A DNA stretch of 64,000 nucleotides from Tetracentron sinense (taxonomy: Eukaryota > Streptophyta > Magnoliopsida > Trochodendrales > Trochodendraceae): the NCBI GenBank assembly GCA_015143295.1, contig CM026568.1, positions 34,294,441 through 34,358,440 of the forward strand, written 5' to 3'. The position numbers were made by a program, and so were the translations under genes. Below, one piece after another: positions 12,346 to 23,220 of the stretch; positions within the stretch are counted from its first letter, which is position 1, and every line of letters begins with the position of its first letter. The notes below the pieces were generated by a model. It searched no databases and was not told the origin of the DNA. It was given only the letters and a program-made list of their open reading frames with translations.

Positions 12346-12480
12346 TTTACCTAGATAGTACATGGTTAGTAGTTAGCTTGGGTAGGAGAGCTCTTGCAAC
12401 TCATACTTGGGAGATTTGATCCCCAGACCTCCCTCAATAGAGAGGCCACACCCCACTACTGGCGCAAAAGGCGGGGTGTC
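12346..12480 (+). repeat. Dispersed SINE-like repeat, copy 1
   Basis: GGATATCATTTACCT opens this copy, followed by TGGTTAGTAGTTAGC, GAGATTTGATCCCC (weakly B-box-like) and AGAGAGGCCACACCCCACTA. A shorter copy with the same order of words is at 53576-53692. It may be a tRNA-derived SINE, but the A and B boxes are weak and no target duplication was found. Confidence 0.5.
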
Positions 12481-12485
12481 CATGG

Positions 12486-12889
12486 TAGGGCTGTCAATGG
12501 ATCGGATCATGATTTGGATCCGATCCATTTAGCTGGACTTTGGACCCTATATGTGATTCGTCGGATTGGATCCGGATATAGAATGATCCGATCCGATTAT
12601 ATTAACTTAAAAAAATCATTTTAAATATATTAGCTAGATTTTTTATGGATAAAGTATTAATTTAAAAAAATTAATATTAATTAGAATCAATTAAGGTAAT
12701 ATTAAAATTTTATATTATTAAAATTGAGTTTCTTTTAAAAAAAATTAACCTTAATCGGATCGGATCGGATCGGATTCGGATCTTAAAAATATAGTCGGAT
12801 TCGGATCGATTAATTAATTATCCGATAGATCTCGGATCGGATCGGATTCGGATTCGGATCTAGGCAAATCCGACCCGTTGACGGCCCTA
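12486..12889. mobile_element. hAT-like MITE, GGATCGG-rich
   Basis: The left terminus is TAGGGCTGTCAATGG and the right terminus is the inverse-like CCGTTGACGGCCCTA. The 8-bp flanks (GTCCATGG at 12478-12485, GTTCATCG at 12890-12897) match at 6 of 8. The interior is full of GGATCGGATCGGATC repeats. The TAGGG...CCCTA ends and 8-bp duplication point to hAT. Confidence 0.75.
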
Positions 12890-12897
12890 GTTCATCG

Positions 12898-14053
12898 GCA
12901 ATTCCATTATACTTCCTATTTACATAATTAAACAAAACTTTATCAAAACTAGTGGTGCAACTTGGACGTGTTGGATCGGGGCAATACTAGCCCAGCTCTA
13001 TGCATAAAACCCCCAGCTCTCATATTTCAAGTAAAATTTCTGTAAATTTATATAATTTAAAAAAAAATATATAGAGAAATTCAAAGGGAAAATTAAGGTG
13101 GTCATGGACAGTTGCAACTGCCTACAAAGCAAGCTTAGAAGATATTGTGATGCACCATTTGATCGGTCCCTCCCAGGAGATCTTTTTGTTCTAACGACCA
13201 ACCAATCGGCTGATCTCATCCACCCAGTGCCATGTTCTTTTTGTGATTGTACGGTTGCGATCACTCAAATCAACCAATTATTTTAATAAAGACAAATCAA
13301 AAGGAAAGTGAGGTTTGGATATGAGACCATTTTGTCATGTCCACTTGCATAGCACATGTCCCTTACCATACCCCAATGTTTTCAGTTACTTTGAATAAAT
13401 ATTAAATGGATTCCCCTACCTGACCTAACTTTGGGTCCAGAGTCAGTTTAACCCAAAATCCAGGTTGAATGTATTAATGATGGTATGGTTGGCTGGTTGC
13501 AATTGAAGCATGGATAGACTCCTCTCAAAGCCTACTAATTGGGAGCCAACCAAATACTTTCTATTTTAGGACTGCTAAGCATGCTTCAATACTCTCACCC
13601 TTCTAAGATAAAATAAAGAGAAATGCTAGCTCATGAGCAGATTTTCAAACTCTCACGGAGGTAACAACATATGTCGCTATTTTTCCATTTACTTCTATAA
13701 CCAATTAAACTTATAATTTTTTCCATTGAATAATTATTTCTTTAACTAGTTGAAGGGGAGCAACAACTAGGGGTGTCGATCGATTAAATAGTTAGGTTGG
13801 CTTGGACTTAGAGTCTTAGGTCCAAAGAGGCGTTAGATTAGAAGTAATCGGATCTTGACCCAGTTGATATGCTCCAATTTTTTTTTTTAAACTACATTTT
13901 TTTTTCCTTTTCATCCTTAGGTGGGCACTGTGGGCTTGGTCGGACCCTGCACTGACCTGATTAATACACAGCCTGACCTAGCTCATTGAAATGCTAACAA
14001 TGACACATTTTCCTCTCAAGTGAGAGTTTGGAGAATAGTTGTAATTTGGGATA
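12898..14053. other. Intergenic, no gene seen
   Basis: Non-coding. At 13769 a TAGGGGTGTCGATCGA end suggests another decayed hAT-like element running to about 14010, with a poor right end and no clean target duplication. Nothing else is recognisable. Confidence 0.4.
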
Positions 14054-14058
14054 GCATC

Positions 14059-14717
14059 TGTAAGCACCCTATTTTTACACCCCCCTCAATCGTGGTTAAT
14101 CAACTTAACCATGGTTATCTCAACCTTAACCATAGGTCTAAGCCTCCAAACCCCGAGGGTCCAAGATTTTGGCCTAATCCTAAATCCAAAGCTAGCCCTA
14201 GGTCTATGCCCTAGGTCCATGCCCAAGGCTAACTTCAAAGCCTCAAGGGCCCAAGCCCATTAACAAAAGCCAGCTGTAGGTTTGCACATTTCCTTTTTAG
14301 GGATCATTTTTGAATCAAAGGGAGAAACGGCCAGAACTACGCTCGGTCTGATCTCACCCCTATGTGAGTACGTAGGCAATCCAACTCGGATTCGACCCTA
14401 GTCTAGACAACCCCTAGTCTAACTTGCTTTGCTTATCTTCTTGATTTAGCATTTCATTAAACACTTAGGCATTTAATTATCATTGAGATTAACTTGGCTT
14501 AACTATAGGGAGTAGGTAACCATTTATAAAATGGAGGTCCTGGGGTGCCTAACACCTTCCCCAGGGCTTAATCGAACCACTTATCCTAATCTTTGCTAAA
14601 CCATTTGCCTTATCCAAATACTTGTTTACCTGGGACCTATCCCTAAGAATGAATAAGTGGCGACTCTTTAGTCCACATTTGCTTTTCATGAGCGGACTGA
14701 AAAATCTCGTGCTCACA
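14059..14717 (+). repeat. 5' LTR of gag-only element
   Basis: 659 bp, starting TGTAAGCACC and ending GTGCTCACA. It contains the module GTGAGTACGTAGGCAAT (about 14364-14380), which recurs in the internal region near 18073 and, inverted, in the LTR remnant near 39906. It is nearly identical to the 3' LTR. Confidence 0.92.
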
Positions 14718-15744
14718 GCACTGGCGACTCTGCTGGGAACTAGGTTCAAGCTGAAACCTAAACTTAAGCCAAATTAATCTCAATATTTATTAAAATGCTT
14801 AAGTAGTTTAGTCAAATGCTAATTCTTTATATCTTTTGGGTGTTTTTGTAAATGTGCACTTCATACATATCATAGTAGTGTAACGACCCACTAAACCCAT
14901 TAGACAGGCTTATTACGTTAACGGCCGCTGGATGATGATCCTCGGTGTCAGTGGCTTAAACGTCTTGGAGGTCCGCGGAATTTTGCCTGTTGGGTGATGA
15001 TCCTCAGGAAACGATTCTGAACGCTCCCGCTTACACCAATCGTCCCCGGTATGTTCTATACATCGGAATCGCATATATGGTATTAAGTGATCCCCCCATC
15101 TTACTAGGAACACCTCCTGCATTACACCAGCATACATACATATAGCCTAGGCTAGATTATAGTTTACAAGCAGCCCATCCGGGAGGGGTTATTCTAAACC
15201 CTAACTTGCTTGCATACTATACCTGTCCCCCTGTCATGGTTGATTGCCCGGGCACATTCTACCCGGATAAGCATCCATCCAAGGGCATGTACTGAGCCTT
15301 TTGTTGTGCTTGTAATAAGACACACCCTACTCTGCTTCCTGACATAGCATATGGGGTTCAAAACCCAGGTAGATAGGTCTTCACCAGACCTACCCTCAAC
15401 TTTGACCTGATAGGCACTTGGTTCCCAATAACCCGAGTAAAGCATGTCGGACCTCTCTCCGTCTGCCCTATCGGATCACATATGTCTTGTTACACCAAAT
15501 TCAAAAAAATTCAAAAAAATCAAAAATCAAAATTCCCTCTCCGGCATGTCATTCTGAATTCCAGAATAGGGGCATTACCCCTATGTTAGTTAGACTGCTA
15601 GGTCTTTTGCTTGCTTGTCAATCTTCCCGCCCTTATCTACTCCGGCTCTTACTCCATACATTTCCATTATTTCAGGAGCAGACCCTGAGTCGAGCACTTA
15701 TTTGAAAGATACCACCAGTTGATACTTGATCAAGCAGATACAGT

Positions 15745-16938
15745 ATGGATCAGTTAGTGGATGGACATGAGACTGACCCCGACACACCGACATCACAACC
15801 GCCACAAGCCCCGAGCCTCGAGGCAAGAATGGCTGAGAATGCCCAAAACATAGAGGAGCTGAAAAACATTGTGCATGATTTTATGCGGGCCGTAACTCAT
15901 GCTCTCTCCTCCTCAAATCCTCGACCGGCCGATGTGTCAGGCCCATCACAAGCTAATCCTTCACATGTTATCAATCTTCCCCCACCACCACCTGCTATCA
16001 ACACTCCGCTACCTGTTCAAACACCACAACTTCATACCCTCAACATCCCTCCACCACCTGCTCACCCACCATCAGACTTCACCTTCAACATTCCACCTCC
16101 ACCTGTTCAACCACAACCCATTCCCCACATCACACCTCTCATCATTGACCAGTTTGAGGAGGAGGAAGCTAGGGCCGGCAATGAACCCTATATTGGATCG
16201 ACTCACATATCTTCCAGTTCGGCACAGATTCTGGATGCTTACAAGGAAAGAATTGAGAAGTTAGAAGAGTTGGTGAAGACAGTGCAAGGAACCCGTAAAT
16301 CTGCAGACTTCAGGGATATGTGCATGCACCCAGGGATTCAATTACCCCGGGATTTCAAGATACCTGATTTCGATAAGTACAATGGGAAAGGATGTCCCGA
16401 GATGCATTTGAGAGTCTACCGTGGAGAGTTGTTCCAGTTGGAACACGATGATAAGCTTTTGGTACAGCTATTCCAGAAGAGTCTGAAAGGGGCCGCCCTA
16501 CAATGGTTCACTAAGGTCGACCCCAACAAAGTCAGAACATGGGAGGGCCTCTGTGAAACTTTCTTGGCTAAATATTCATACAATGTTGATCTAGTCCCTC
16601 ATAGGGTAGATTTAGAAAAAATGTCACAGAGGGATAATGAGTCCTTCATCGAGTACTCTGTTCGATGGAGAGAAATTGCCGGGAAAATGAGCACCCCTCT
16701 GCCGGAAGATGAGCAAGTGACCACTTTTCTCCGCACTCTCAAGCACCCAGTTAAGACTCTCCTGGCCGCACAACCAATCTCTGATTTCAGTACAATGGCC
16801 AAGAGCGGTGCCCGGATTGAGACGACCATGGACAATATCGGGGCATTCGACATGTTCCAAGGTTCGAAATGTGCATCATCTTCTCGTGCTCTCATACCTC
16901 CAAGAAGGGATAACAGAAAGAAAGAGAATGATGGGTAA
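15745..16938 (+). CDS. Retrotransposon Gag, capsid part (397 aa)
   Basis: Structural Gag protein that forms the virus-like particle of the LTR element. Residues 1-150 are disordered and rich in proline runs (PPPPPA, IPPPPV). A short coiled segment (YKERIEKLEELVKTVQ) follows at about 170-185. The retrotransposon-gag domain is around residues 205-365, with the diagnostic stretches LKGAALQWFTKV, TWEGLCETFLAKYS and DNESFIEYSVRWRE. The frame ends in TAA at 16936-16938, immediately followed in the same frame by ATG and the zinc-finger part. The ATG at 15745 is the first in-frame start after the leader. The stop may be a mutation or a programmed boundary; one copy cannot tell. Confidence 0.88.
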   Translation: MDQLVDGHETDPDTPTSQPPQAPSLEARMAENAQNIEELKNIVHDFMRAVTHALSSSNPRPADVSGPSQANPSHVINLPPPPPAINTPLPVQTPQLHTLNIPPPPAHPPSDFTFNIPPPPVQPQPIPHITPLIIDQFEEEEARAGNEPYIGSTHISSSSAQILDAYKERIEKLEELVKTVQGTRKSADFRDMCMHPGIQLPRDFKIPDFDKYNGKGCPEMHLRVYRGELFQLEHDDKLLVQLFQKSLKGAALQWFTKVDPNKVRTWEGLCETFLAKYSYNVDLVPHRVDLEKMSQRDNESFIEYSVRWREIAGKMSTPLPEDEQVTTFLRTLKHPVKTLLAAQPISDFSTMAKSGARIETTMDNIGAFDMFQGSKCASSSRALIPPRRDNRKKENDG

Positions 16939-17355
16939 ATGATCGCGGCCATTCGAGTCTTCAACCTGCCTCAACAACCTCGGCAGCCTCGGCAGCCTCA
17001 ACAAGCTCCACAGAACCAAGGAAGACTTCTCTCTCACCAGATGACATTTGAACAGAGAAGAAACCGGGCATTCACACCGATCCCGTACTCTTTGACATCT
17101 CTGCTCCCTTTCTTGTTAAATAAGAAGTTGATCACACTGAAGGAGCCCCAGCCTCCACCTGCAGTTCTCCCAAAGGGTTACAGGCCAGACCAGCACTGTG
17201 GATATCATCAGTCGCCAGGACATCCTACGGATCTATGCTATGACTTCAAGCATGCTATCCAAGACCTATTGGAGACAGATGCAATTCGCTTTGAACCAGG
17301 AAATGAGGACATCACTCAAGTCCCTCTGCCCAACCATGCTACTCCTGGAAATTAA
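16939..17355 (+). CDS. Gag nucleocapsid part with CHHC finger (138 aa)
   Basis: It follows the capsid frame directly (TAAATG, same frame), so it is the C-terminal part of the same Gag. It opens with a PRQPRQPQQ linker, then RPDQHCGYHQSPGHPTDLCY, a C-x2-H-x4-H-x4-C nucleic-acid-binding finger at about residues 91-104. This C-H-H-C form replaces the usual CCHC knuckle and is common in Tat-type Gag. The frame stops at 17353-17355, just where protease would begin in an autonomous relative, so the pol region has been lost cleanly. Confidence 0.75.
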   Translation: MIAAIRVFNLPQQPRQPRQPQQAPQNQGRLLSHQMTFEQRRNRAFTPIPYSLTSLLPFLLNKKLITLKEPQPPPAVLPKGYRPDQHCGYHQSPGHPTDLCYDFKHAIQDLLETDAIRFEPGNEDITQVPLPNHATPGN

Positions 17356-18039
17356 GGTTGCATCGGCCAGAATCTTCAGTCGAATTTTTGAGCAAACTCT
17401 GTTTGTTTGTGATGTCTTTGCTTTATTTTCATCAGTTATCTTGCAGTTGGCCAGAGTGGCCCGTGTCGGTCTCTTTCCCCAACCAAGTTTGTCAGTGGCC
17501 AGTGGCCTTTGCTTCAATTGCTTTGTCTTTATGTCTGTTGGTGGCCAGTGGCTTTTGTTTAAGTATCTTTTGTCGAGTCTGTTCACCCATTAATATCTTA
17601 ATGAAATGACTCGTTTAAATCAAATTCTCACTATGCTCTGAGATGCTTACTTTGAGAACTGAACTAGCTTTTAATGCCCTAAGGAACAATTTGATAAAGG
17701 TTGATCACTCAAATCGACGGATACCCTTCCAAGATTGAACAAACATGAACAAGAACAACACAAGAATTGAAGACCTCTTTGAGCCATCAAATGTCAATCA
17801 CCTGAAACACAGATGGGGCAATGACCATACATGCTCTCGACCAATCAGGGAAATGATAAGAGGCCATCTTTTGATACCTCTTTCAAATACCTCTTTTACC
17901 TATGCTATATATATCCGCTAGTTAGACATTTGAGCCTGCTAGCCTTTCTTTCAAACACCCACATATGGGCACCCTTTGAAAGTCAAAGAACAATGCAAAG
18001 GAACAACCAACAAAGAGTAACAACATCAAAGTGGCTTTT

Positions 18040-18110
18040 GGCTGAACTACGTCTTGACCTGATCCCTATTTGGGTACGTAGGCAGTCTGAAATCAGGTTC
18101 GGTCAAAACA
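18040..18110 (+). repeat. Internal copy of LTR-like module
   Basis: GAACTACGTCTTGACCTGAT followed by GGGTACGTAGGCAGTCTGAA parallels the LTR segment at about 14335-14385. It is a second, diverged copy of the same module lying in the 3' non-coding region of the element. Confidence 0.6.
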
Positions 18111-18482
18111 CAGCAAATGTTCACAATACAAGGCAACCATGTGCAAAAAAAGAAAAAAGAACAAAAAAAAAATACTTGGCCGAAAGGCGAGGCAAAGCCT
18201 TCATCAAAGGATAAAATGCAGAAGTAGGTTCTATGCCAACAATGAACAAATGTCATAGGGTGCCCTATCCTTGCTGAAACAGTGAATTTTGAGCCTAATA
18301 TCGTTTCCAGCCAAACCACGTTTCGTCCCAGATAGTAAGCCCTCCTTAATCCCTGAAAGGACTTGAGTATTAATGGTCAAAAACATTAGTCTCCACTTCC
18401 CGACAGGCAATGACGAGAGAAGAGCGGAGCATTATCGAAAGAAGTTCAAAAGCAGAAACATGAGAAATGCAAAACTTGTATA

Positions 18483-18715
18483 CCCAGTCCTGGTGACCCG
18501 AAAGGGCCCAGGGGCAAAAAAAGGGATAAATCAAACTTCAAATTTCACGGGCATAGTAAGGAATCATCAATCCTGTTATTGCGCAAAAATTACGTGAACC
18601 CAGTCCTGGTGAAAACCTGAAAAGGCCCAGGGGCAAAAAAGGGACAAAGATCAATATGTACAACCCAGTCCTGGTGAAAACCCACAAGGGCCAGGGGCAA
18701 AAAAGGGAAAGATAA
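18483..18715 (+). repeat. Tandem array A, three copies
   Basis: Three roughly 60-115-bp units each begin CCCAGTCCTGGTGA and end GGSCCAGGGGCAAAAAA. It lies in the 3' non-coding region of the gag-only element. Confidence 0.8.
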
Positions 18716-19299
18716 ACCAATGCAAGCTTTGCTAGCCGATGATCAAACATCATGATCAACCATGGCTTAATCATCTTTACCTGAAGGTTAAGAAACCTAG
18801 CTAGGTATCCCACTACAAGCAATCTCAGGCATACTCTTCAAAGTTCAAACAGTCAATTTCATTGTATACAGTCCACTAGTCAACTATAAGTCCACCACAT
18901 GTCAGTCAGTTCATTTGTCCTTTTAACAAGTCGGTCGTATCATTTGTTAGTTATTCACACTTTTTAGTCAAGTTCCAACCTCCAGTAGAGTCAGCTCAAA
19001 GTCGACTGTTCATTCTCGCTGGTGCAAGGAAAGCATTGAAACTAGGGCAAAGCGAAATCAACATACTATCCTGGGCAGCACAAGTATTGGAAGCAGATCG
19101 GTACATTCTGGGGGGCAAGTGCCAACAATCAGATCACCCGAGTTAGGGGCATTTCAAATCTATCAGGCTATATGTGCAATGAGGCAGAGATTCAGGTTAA
19201 GGCTCAGGGTCACCGTTCTCATTCCTCATATCCAACTCATCTTGCTTTCTTTGTTTCAGGAATTCCCTATCATTCCTGTTCCTGATCATTCTTTTGTCT

Positions 19300-19616
19300 T
19301 GTTTGCTTGCTTTCCGGGCAGACCAGTCGGGCGACTGGCTTAACCCTCATCACCTTTGCTTGCTTCCATGTAAAACAGTTAGGCGGCTGTCTTTACTCTC
19401 TTATCTTGCTTGCTTGCTTTCCGGGTGGATTAAACGGGCGACTGTCTTCACCCTCATCACCTTTGCTTGCTTCCGTGTAAAGCAGTTGAGCGGCTGTCTT
19501 TACTTCTTATCTTGCTTGCTTGCTTTCCGGGCAGACCAGTCGGGCGACTGTCTTCACTCTCATTGCCTTTGCTTGCTTCCGTGTAAAGCAGCCGGACGAC
19601 TATCTTTACCCCCCAT
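19300..19616 (+). repeat. Tandem array B, about 105 bp, three copies
   Basis: Units start CTTGCTTGCTTTCCGGG, contain CGGGCGACTGTCTTCACTCT and CCTTTGCTTGCTTCCGTG, and end in TGTCTTTAC. Open frames here are a by-product of the repeat and are not genes. Confidence 0.85.
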
Positions 19617-20075
19617 CTATCTTGCTTACATCCTACCCAGTTTGACAATTGAAGTTTGTCTGCACTATTTTGCTTACATCCCACCTAGTGAGACAATTGA
19701 AGTTTGTCTACACTATCTGTCTTGCTTACATCCTACCCAGTGAGACAATTGAAGTTTGTCTGCACTATCTATCTTGCTTACATCTTACCCAGTGAGACAA
19801 TTGAAGTTTGTCTACACTATCTATCTTGCTTACATCCTACCCAGTGAGACAATCGAAGTTTGTCTGAACTATCTTGCTTACATCCCACTCAGTGAGATAA
19901 TTGAAGTTTGTCTGCACTATTTATCTTGCTTACATCCTATCCTGTGAGACAATTGAAGTTTGTCTGCACTATCTTGCTTACATCCTACCTAGTGAGACAA
20001 TTGGAGTTTTGTCTGCACTATCTTACTTACATCCTACCCAGTGAGACAATCGGGCAGTTGTCTGCACCATCTTGC
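19617..20075 (+). repeat. Tandem array C, about 50 bp, nine copies
   Basis: Nine units of 48-54 bp with the core CTTGCTTACATCCTACCCAG, then GAGACAATTGAAGTTTGTCT. The later copies drift (last: GACAATCGGGCAGTTGTCTG), linking array C to array B by shared words. It lies just upstream of the polypurine tract and 3' LTR. Confidence 0.88.
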
Positions 20076-20460
20076 ATCCGTCATTCCCCAATCTTGCTCT
20101 GCTTTCTTCACTAATCAAGGAGTACGTTGAAACACCCGTGCGATCAGATTTCGATTATGGCCTCTTGTGAAATCATTCATGTTCATGCTTGCTTTGTTTT
20201 GCATAGATCTCGGTGAAATGGTTGTGTGATCAACTTTCAACTCATCTCCAGTGAAGTAGTTGTGTGATCAATTTTCACCTCATCTTTGTTGGAGCGGACG
20301 TGTGTCCACTTCTCATATCCATCATGCTTGCTCACCATGCTTACTCATCATGTTATCAAGCATGCTTGCTTCGTCACACCCGCTTCGGTGTAAAAATTGT
20401 TTGATTCCAGTCTTTGTCGTTCAATTGCCAACTCGGCATTCTCCGACAAAGAGGGGCAGC

Positions 20461-21118
20461 TGTAAGCACCTATTTTTACACCCCCCTCAATCGTGGTTAA
20501 TCAACTTAACCATGGTTATCTCAACCTTAACCATAGGTCTAAGCCTCCAAACCCCGAGGGTCCAAGATTTTGGCCTAATCCTAAATCCAAAGCTAGCCCT
20601 AGGTCTATGCCCTAGGTCCATGCCCAAGGCTAACTTCAAAGCCTCAAGGGCCCAAGCCCATTAACAAAAGCCAGCTGTAGGTTTGCACATTTCATTTTTA
20701 GGGATCATTTTTGAATCAAAGGGAGAAACGGCCAGAACTACGCTCGGTCTAATCTCACCCCTATGTGAGTACGTAGGCAATCCAACTCGGATTCGACCCT
20801 AGTCTAGACAACCCCTAGTCTAACTTGCTTTGCTTATCTTCTTGATTTAGTATTTCATTAAACACTTAGGCATTTAATTATCATTGAGATTAACTTGGCT
20901 TAACTATAGGGAGTAGGTAACCATTTATAAAATGGAGGTCCTGGGGTGCCTAACACCTTCCCCAGGGCTTAATCGAACCACTTACCCTAATCTTTGCTAA
21001 ACCATTTGCCTTATCCAAATACTTGTTTACCTGGGACCTATCCCTAAGAATGAATAGGTGGCGACTCTTTAGTCCACATTTGCTTTTCATGAGCGGACTG
21101 AAAAATCTCGTGCTCACA
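20461..21118 (+). repeat. 3' LTR of gag-only element
   Basis: 658 bp. It differs from the 5' LTR by one missing C in the early C-run and five substitutions. It is preceded by the purine tract and followed by the GCATC target duplication. Confidence 0.92.
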
Positions 21119-21123
21119 GCATC

Positions 21124-22288
21124 CTTCTAAAACAAATGACTTTATGCACACCGAACAAGTGGGCTAAGGCAATAAATTTGTTTAAGTTCTGATTGGCGGA
21201 CCTCAGGGTCCTCTTGCAACCAGACCTCTCCAATCAAAATTTTAACACACTGGGAAAACATTGAGAAAGATAAAATGACAGATAATAAATTACATTTTTT
21301 ATTGCCACATGTCTCTTAACAATTGGGTGGGCTTCGTTACCCACATCATCATCTTGACTTGACTTTATCCGTCTTCTTTTCCCTCGTTTGGCTTCATAGA
21401 TGGCTTCTTGGACGTATGATAGCTCACAAATTGGGAGAATTTGCACTTACCTTCTTGCTTTTCTCATGGTACAATCCTCTTCTCCAACGGTGAAGTAAGA
21501 CCAAACTCATGAACTTATTATCCTAGGTCGGAACTGTTTGAAAGAAGACCCTGAGATCCGTTTGCCATTTTTCATTTTGTTTTAAAAAGGGATGTTAAGC
21601 ATCATTTATTTCCAAACATTCATCCTTAATGCAAATGTCAATTTAGAAAGTATTCACCAATGAAATGGTAGAAATGACACATTCCACAACTTACTCTAAT
21701 GGTAGACCGTGGACTCTCTTATGAGAGTGGTTTTGGAATACATTCCCATCATGTGACGACTTGCAAGAGCTTCACCACTCTCCCTCTCCCTCTCCCTCTG
21801 CCAACTATTACCCGATACTACTAAACTGTAGTAAAAAAAAAAGTATTTCTCCAACCCAGAGCCACCCTCCTTTTATTTTGGGTCTCTTTTGAATGAGGGT
21901 GGCAATGGTCCAGATTAGGGGTTAAAATTTTGTGATTTTTAAATAGGCCTAGCCGAAAATCCAACACATTTTTAAAGGCTTTAAAGACCGAACTTGACTC
22001 AATTGCCGTATCTGAAAGTGGTCAGTTAGGACGCTTATAAGTTTTAGCATGGTTTGACTTCGTCCACTGCCCATCAAGAGAGGGCAATCAAAGGTTGCAA
22101 CCATAGTAGAGAAAACTTCAGCCAATTTTTTTTCCTGGAGAATAAATCCCAAGACCTCGTCCTAACTCCTAAGGAGGAGCACACCACCTTCACTGAATCG
22201 CGATCGTAACTAGAGGGGTGAACTGCATTATTTGTTTTGCTATTTTTATTATAAATTGTGAAGTTTGAGAGTTAACCCATAAACGGTT
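21124..22288. other. Intergenic, no gene seen
   Basis: Non-coding DNA with a (CTCCCT)n stretch near 21778-21800. The words GGTGGCAATGGTCCAG near 21900 hint at another decayed hAT-like element, without definable ends. Confidence 0.4.
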
Positions 22289-22296
22289 GTCTACTG

Positions 22297-22603
22297 CAAT
22301 ATTATCGGAATCGGACCGGTCATCAAACCGGCTGAGTGGCCGGTTCTCGGTTTGATCGGTTCCACCGTGTCTTTTTTTTTATAAAAAAACATTTTTTTCC
22401 CCATTTTTACTCATTTATGGACGGTTCAGATCGGTTCTCACCCTATTTTACCACCGGTTCTTGGTTCAACCGGCCGGTTATTCCGATTTTGACAAAAATG
22501 ACCGTTTTCAATTAGGCATGATTTTGGGGTGTTTGGAAACCAATGAGGGGACCAGTTCTCGGTTTTTTCCGATTCGACCACCCGGTCAGTTCTGACAACA
22601 CTG
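22297..22603. mobile_element. hAT-like MITE with perfect 8-bp TSD
   Basis: 307 bp. The left end is CAATATTATCGGAATCGGAC and the right end reads CAGTTCTGACAACACTG (its inverse is CAGTGTTGTCAGAACTG). GTCTACTG flanks it exactly at 22289-22296 and 22604-22611. The inside is rich in ACCGGTTCTCGG and CCGGCCGG words. There is no coding capacity. Confidence 0.88.
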
Positions 22604-22611
22604 GTCTACTG

Positions 22612-23208
22612 CCATTGAGACGGTGGACAAGATTTATAAAGGAATGGAAGGAATAACTGTAAGATTATCTAAACCTTGTCTAGCTATGTCATACATATAC
22701 GGGCCCAGTCTCATCAAATATTCCAAATAACCGTTTAACCCATATGGGAAGACTGGCAGGACTGGGCTTGAAAGAGAAGGGGATGCCAAATCCAAACAAA
22801 AAATACCAGTAGCCAAATTGCCAACTTACCTACAACTACCATACATAAGGGTACAAGTTCGAAGTCTATCCTTCTGAGAGCTAAAGGGCATTCCCAACGT
22901 GGTTCCATATATTTGAGACAGCCTGTCGCCTGGCCCTTGTTTTGATGGCAAAGCCAGTGGTCACAACTCACAAGTTTCAAGGGGCTTAACATTCTTTTCC
23001 CTTTTAGCCCTCAATATGGATTGTAGTCCCATTTGTAATTAGATTATAAATGAGTTTTACTATGAACAATAGCTGTGGTTTATAAAAGAAAAACCTTATG
23101 ATTGGTAATTTGAGAATTATGGAAGAAAATAAAATTTCATCCTAAGTTATAACTTTTAACTAGAGAAGTGGGCGAGAACATGATTCTCTTTAAAACTACT
23201 GCATGAAC
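22612..23208. other. Intergenic, no gene seen
   Basis: No coding, repeat or RNA signal is recognised in this stretch. Confidence 0.4.
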
Positions 23209-23220
23209 CACTTTGCGAGA

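Larger units (their letters stand above)
14059..21118 (+). mobile_element. Non-autonomous Tat/Ogre-like LTR retrotransposon (gag only)
   Basis: A complete 7.06-kb element. The 5' LTR is 14059-14717 and the 3' LTR is 20461-21118, with inverted ends TGTAAGCAC and GTGCTCACA. The 5-bp GCATC is duplicated at 14054-14058 and 21119-21123. By eye the two LTRs differ by five substitutions and one single-base indel, so insertion is recent. A primer-binding-like site TGGCGACTCTGCTGGGAA starts at 14722; this wording is what I associate with the tRNA-Arg-primed Ogre group. A purine tract (AAAGAGGGGCAGC) ends at 20460. Inside are a leader of about 1 kb, gag, then about 3.1 kb of non-coding DNA with three tandem arrays. 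No protease, reverse transcriptase, RNase H or integrase is present, so it must borrow these to move. Confidence 0.92.

Noticed and set aside
14913..15445. Minus-strand frames in the leader of the gag-only element
   Set aside because: They are short, lack domains and run opposite to gag; they are probably chance frames in a non-coding leader.
19294..19947. Open frames of 149 and 63 aa with repeated cysteine/leucine-rich segments
   Set aside because: They arise from tandem arrays B and C of the LTR element; unit length and word repetition explain the open frame, and no domain is present.
18483..20075. CRISPR-like regular repeats
   Set aside because: The repeats are contiguous or irregularly spaced tandem units in a plant retrotransposon, with no spacers or cas genes.
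17355..20460. Search for protease, reverse transcriptase or integrase in the gag-only element
   Set aside because: No frame on either strand shows catalytic motifs; only repeats and non-coding DNA are present.
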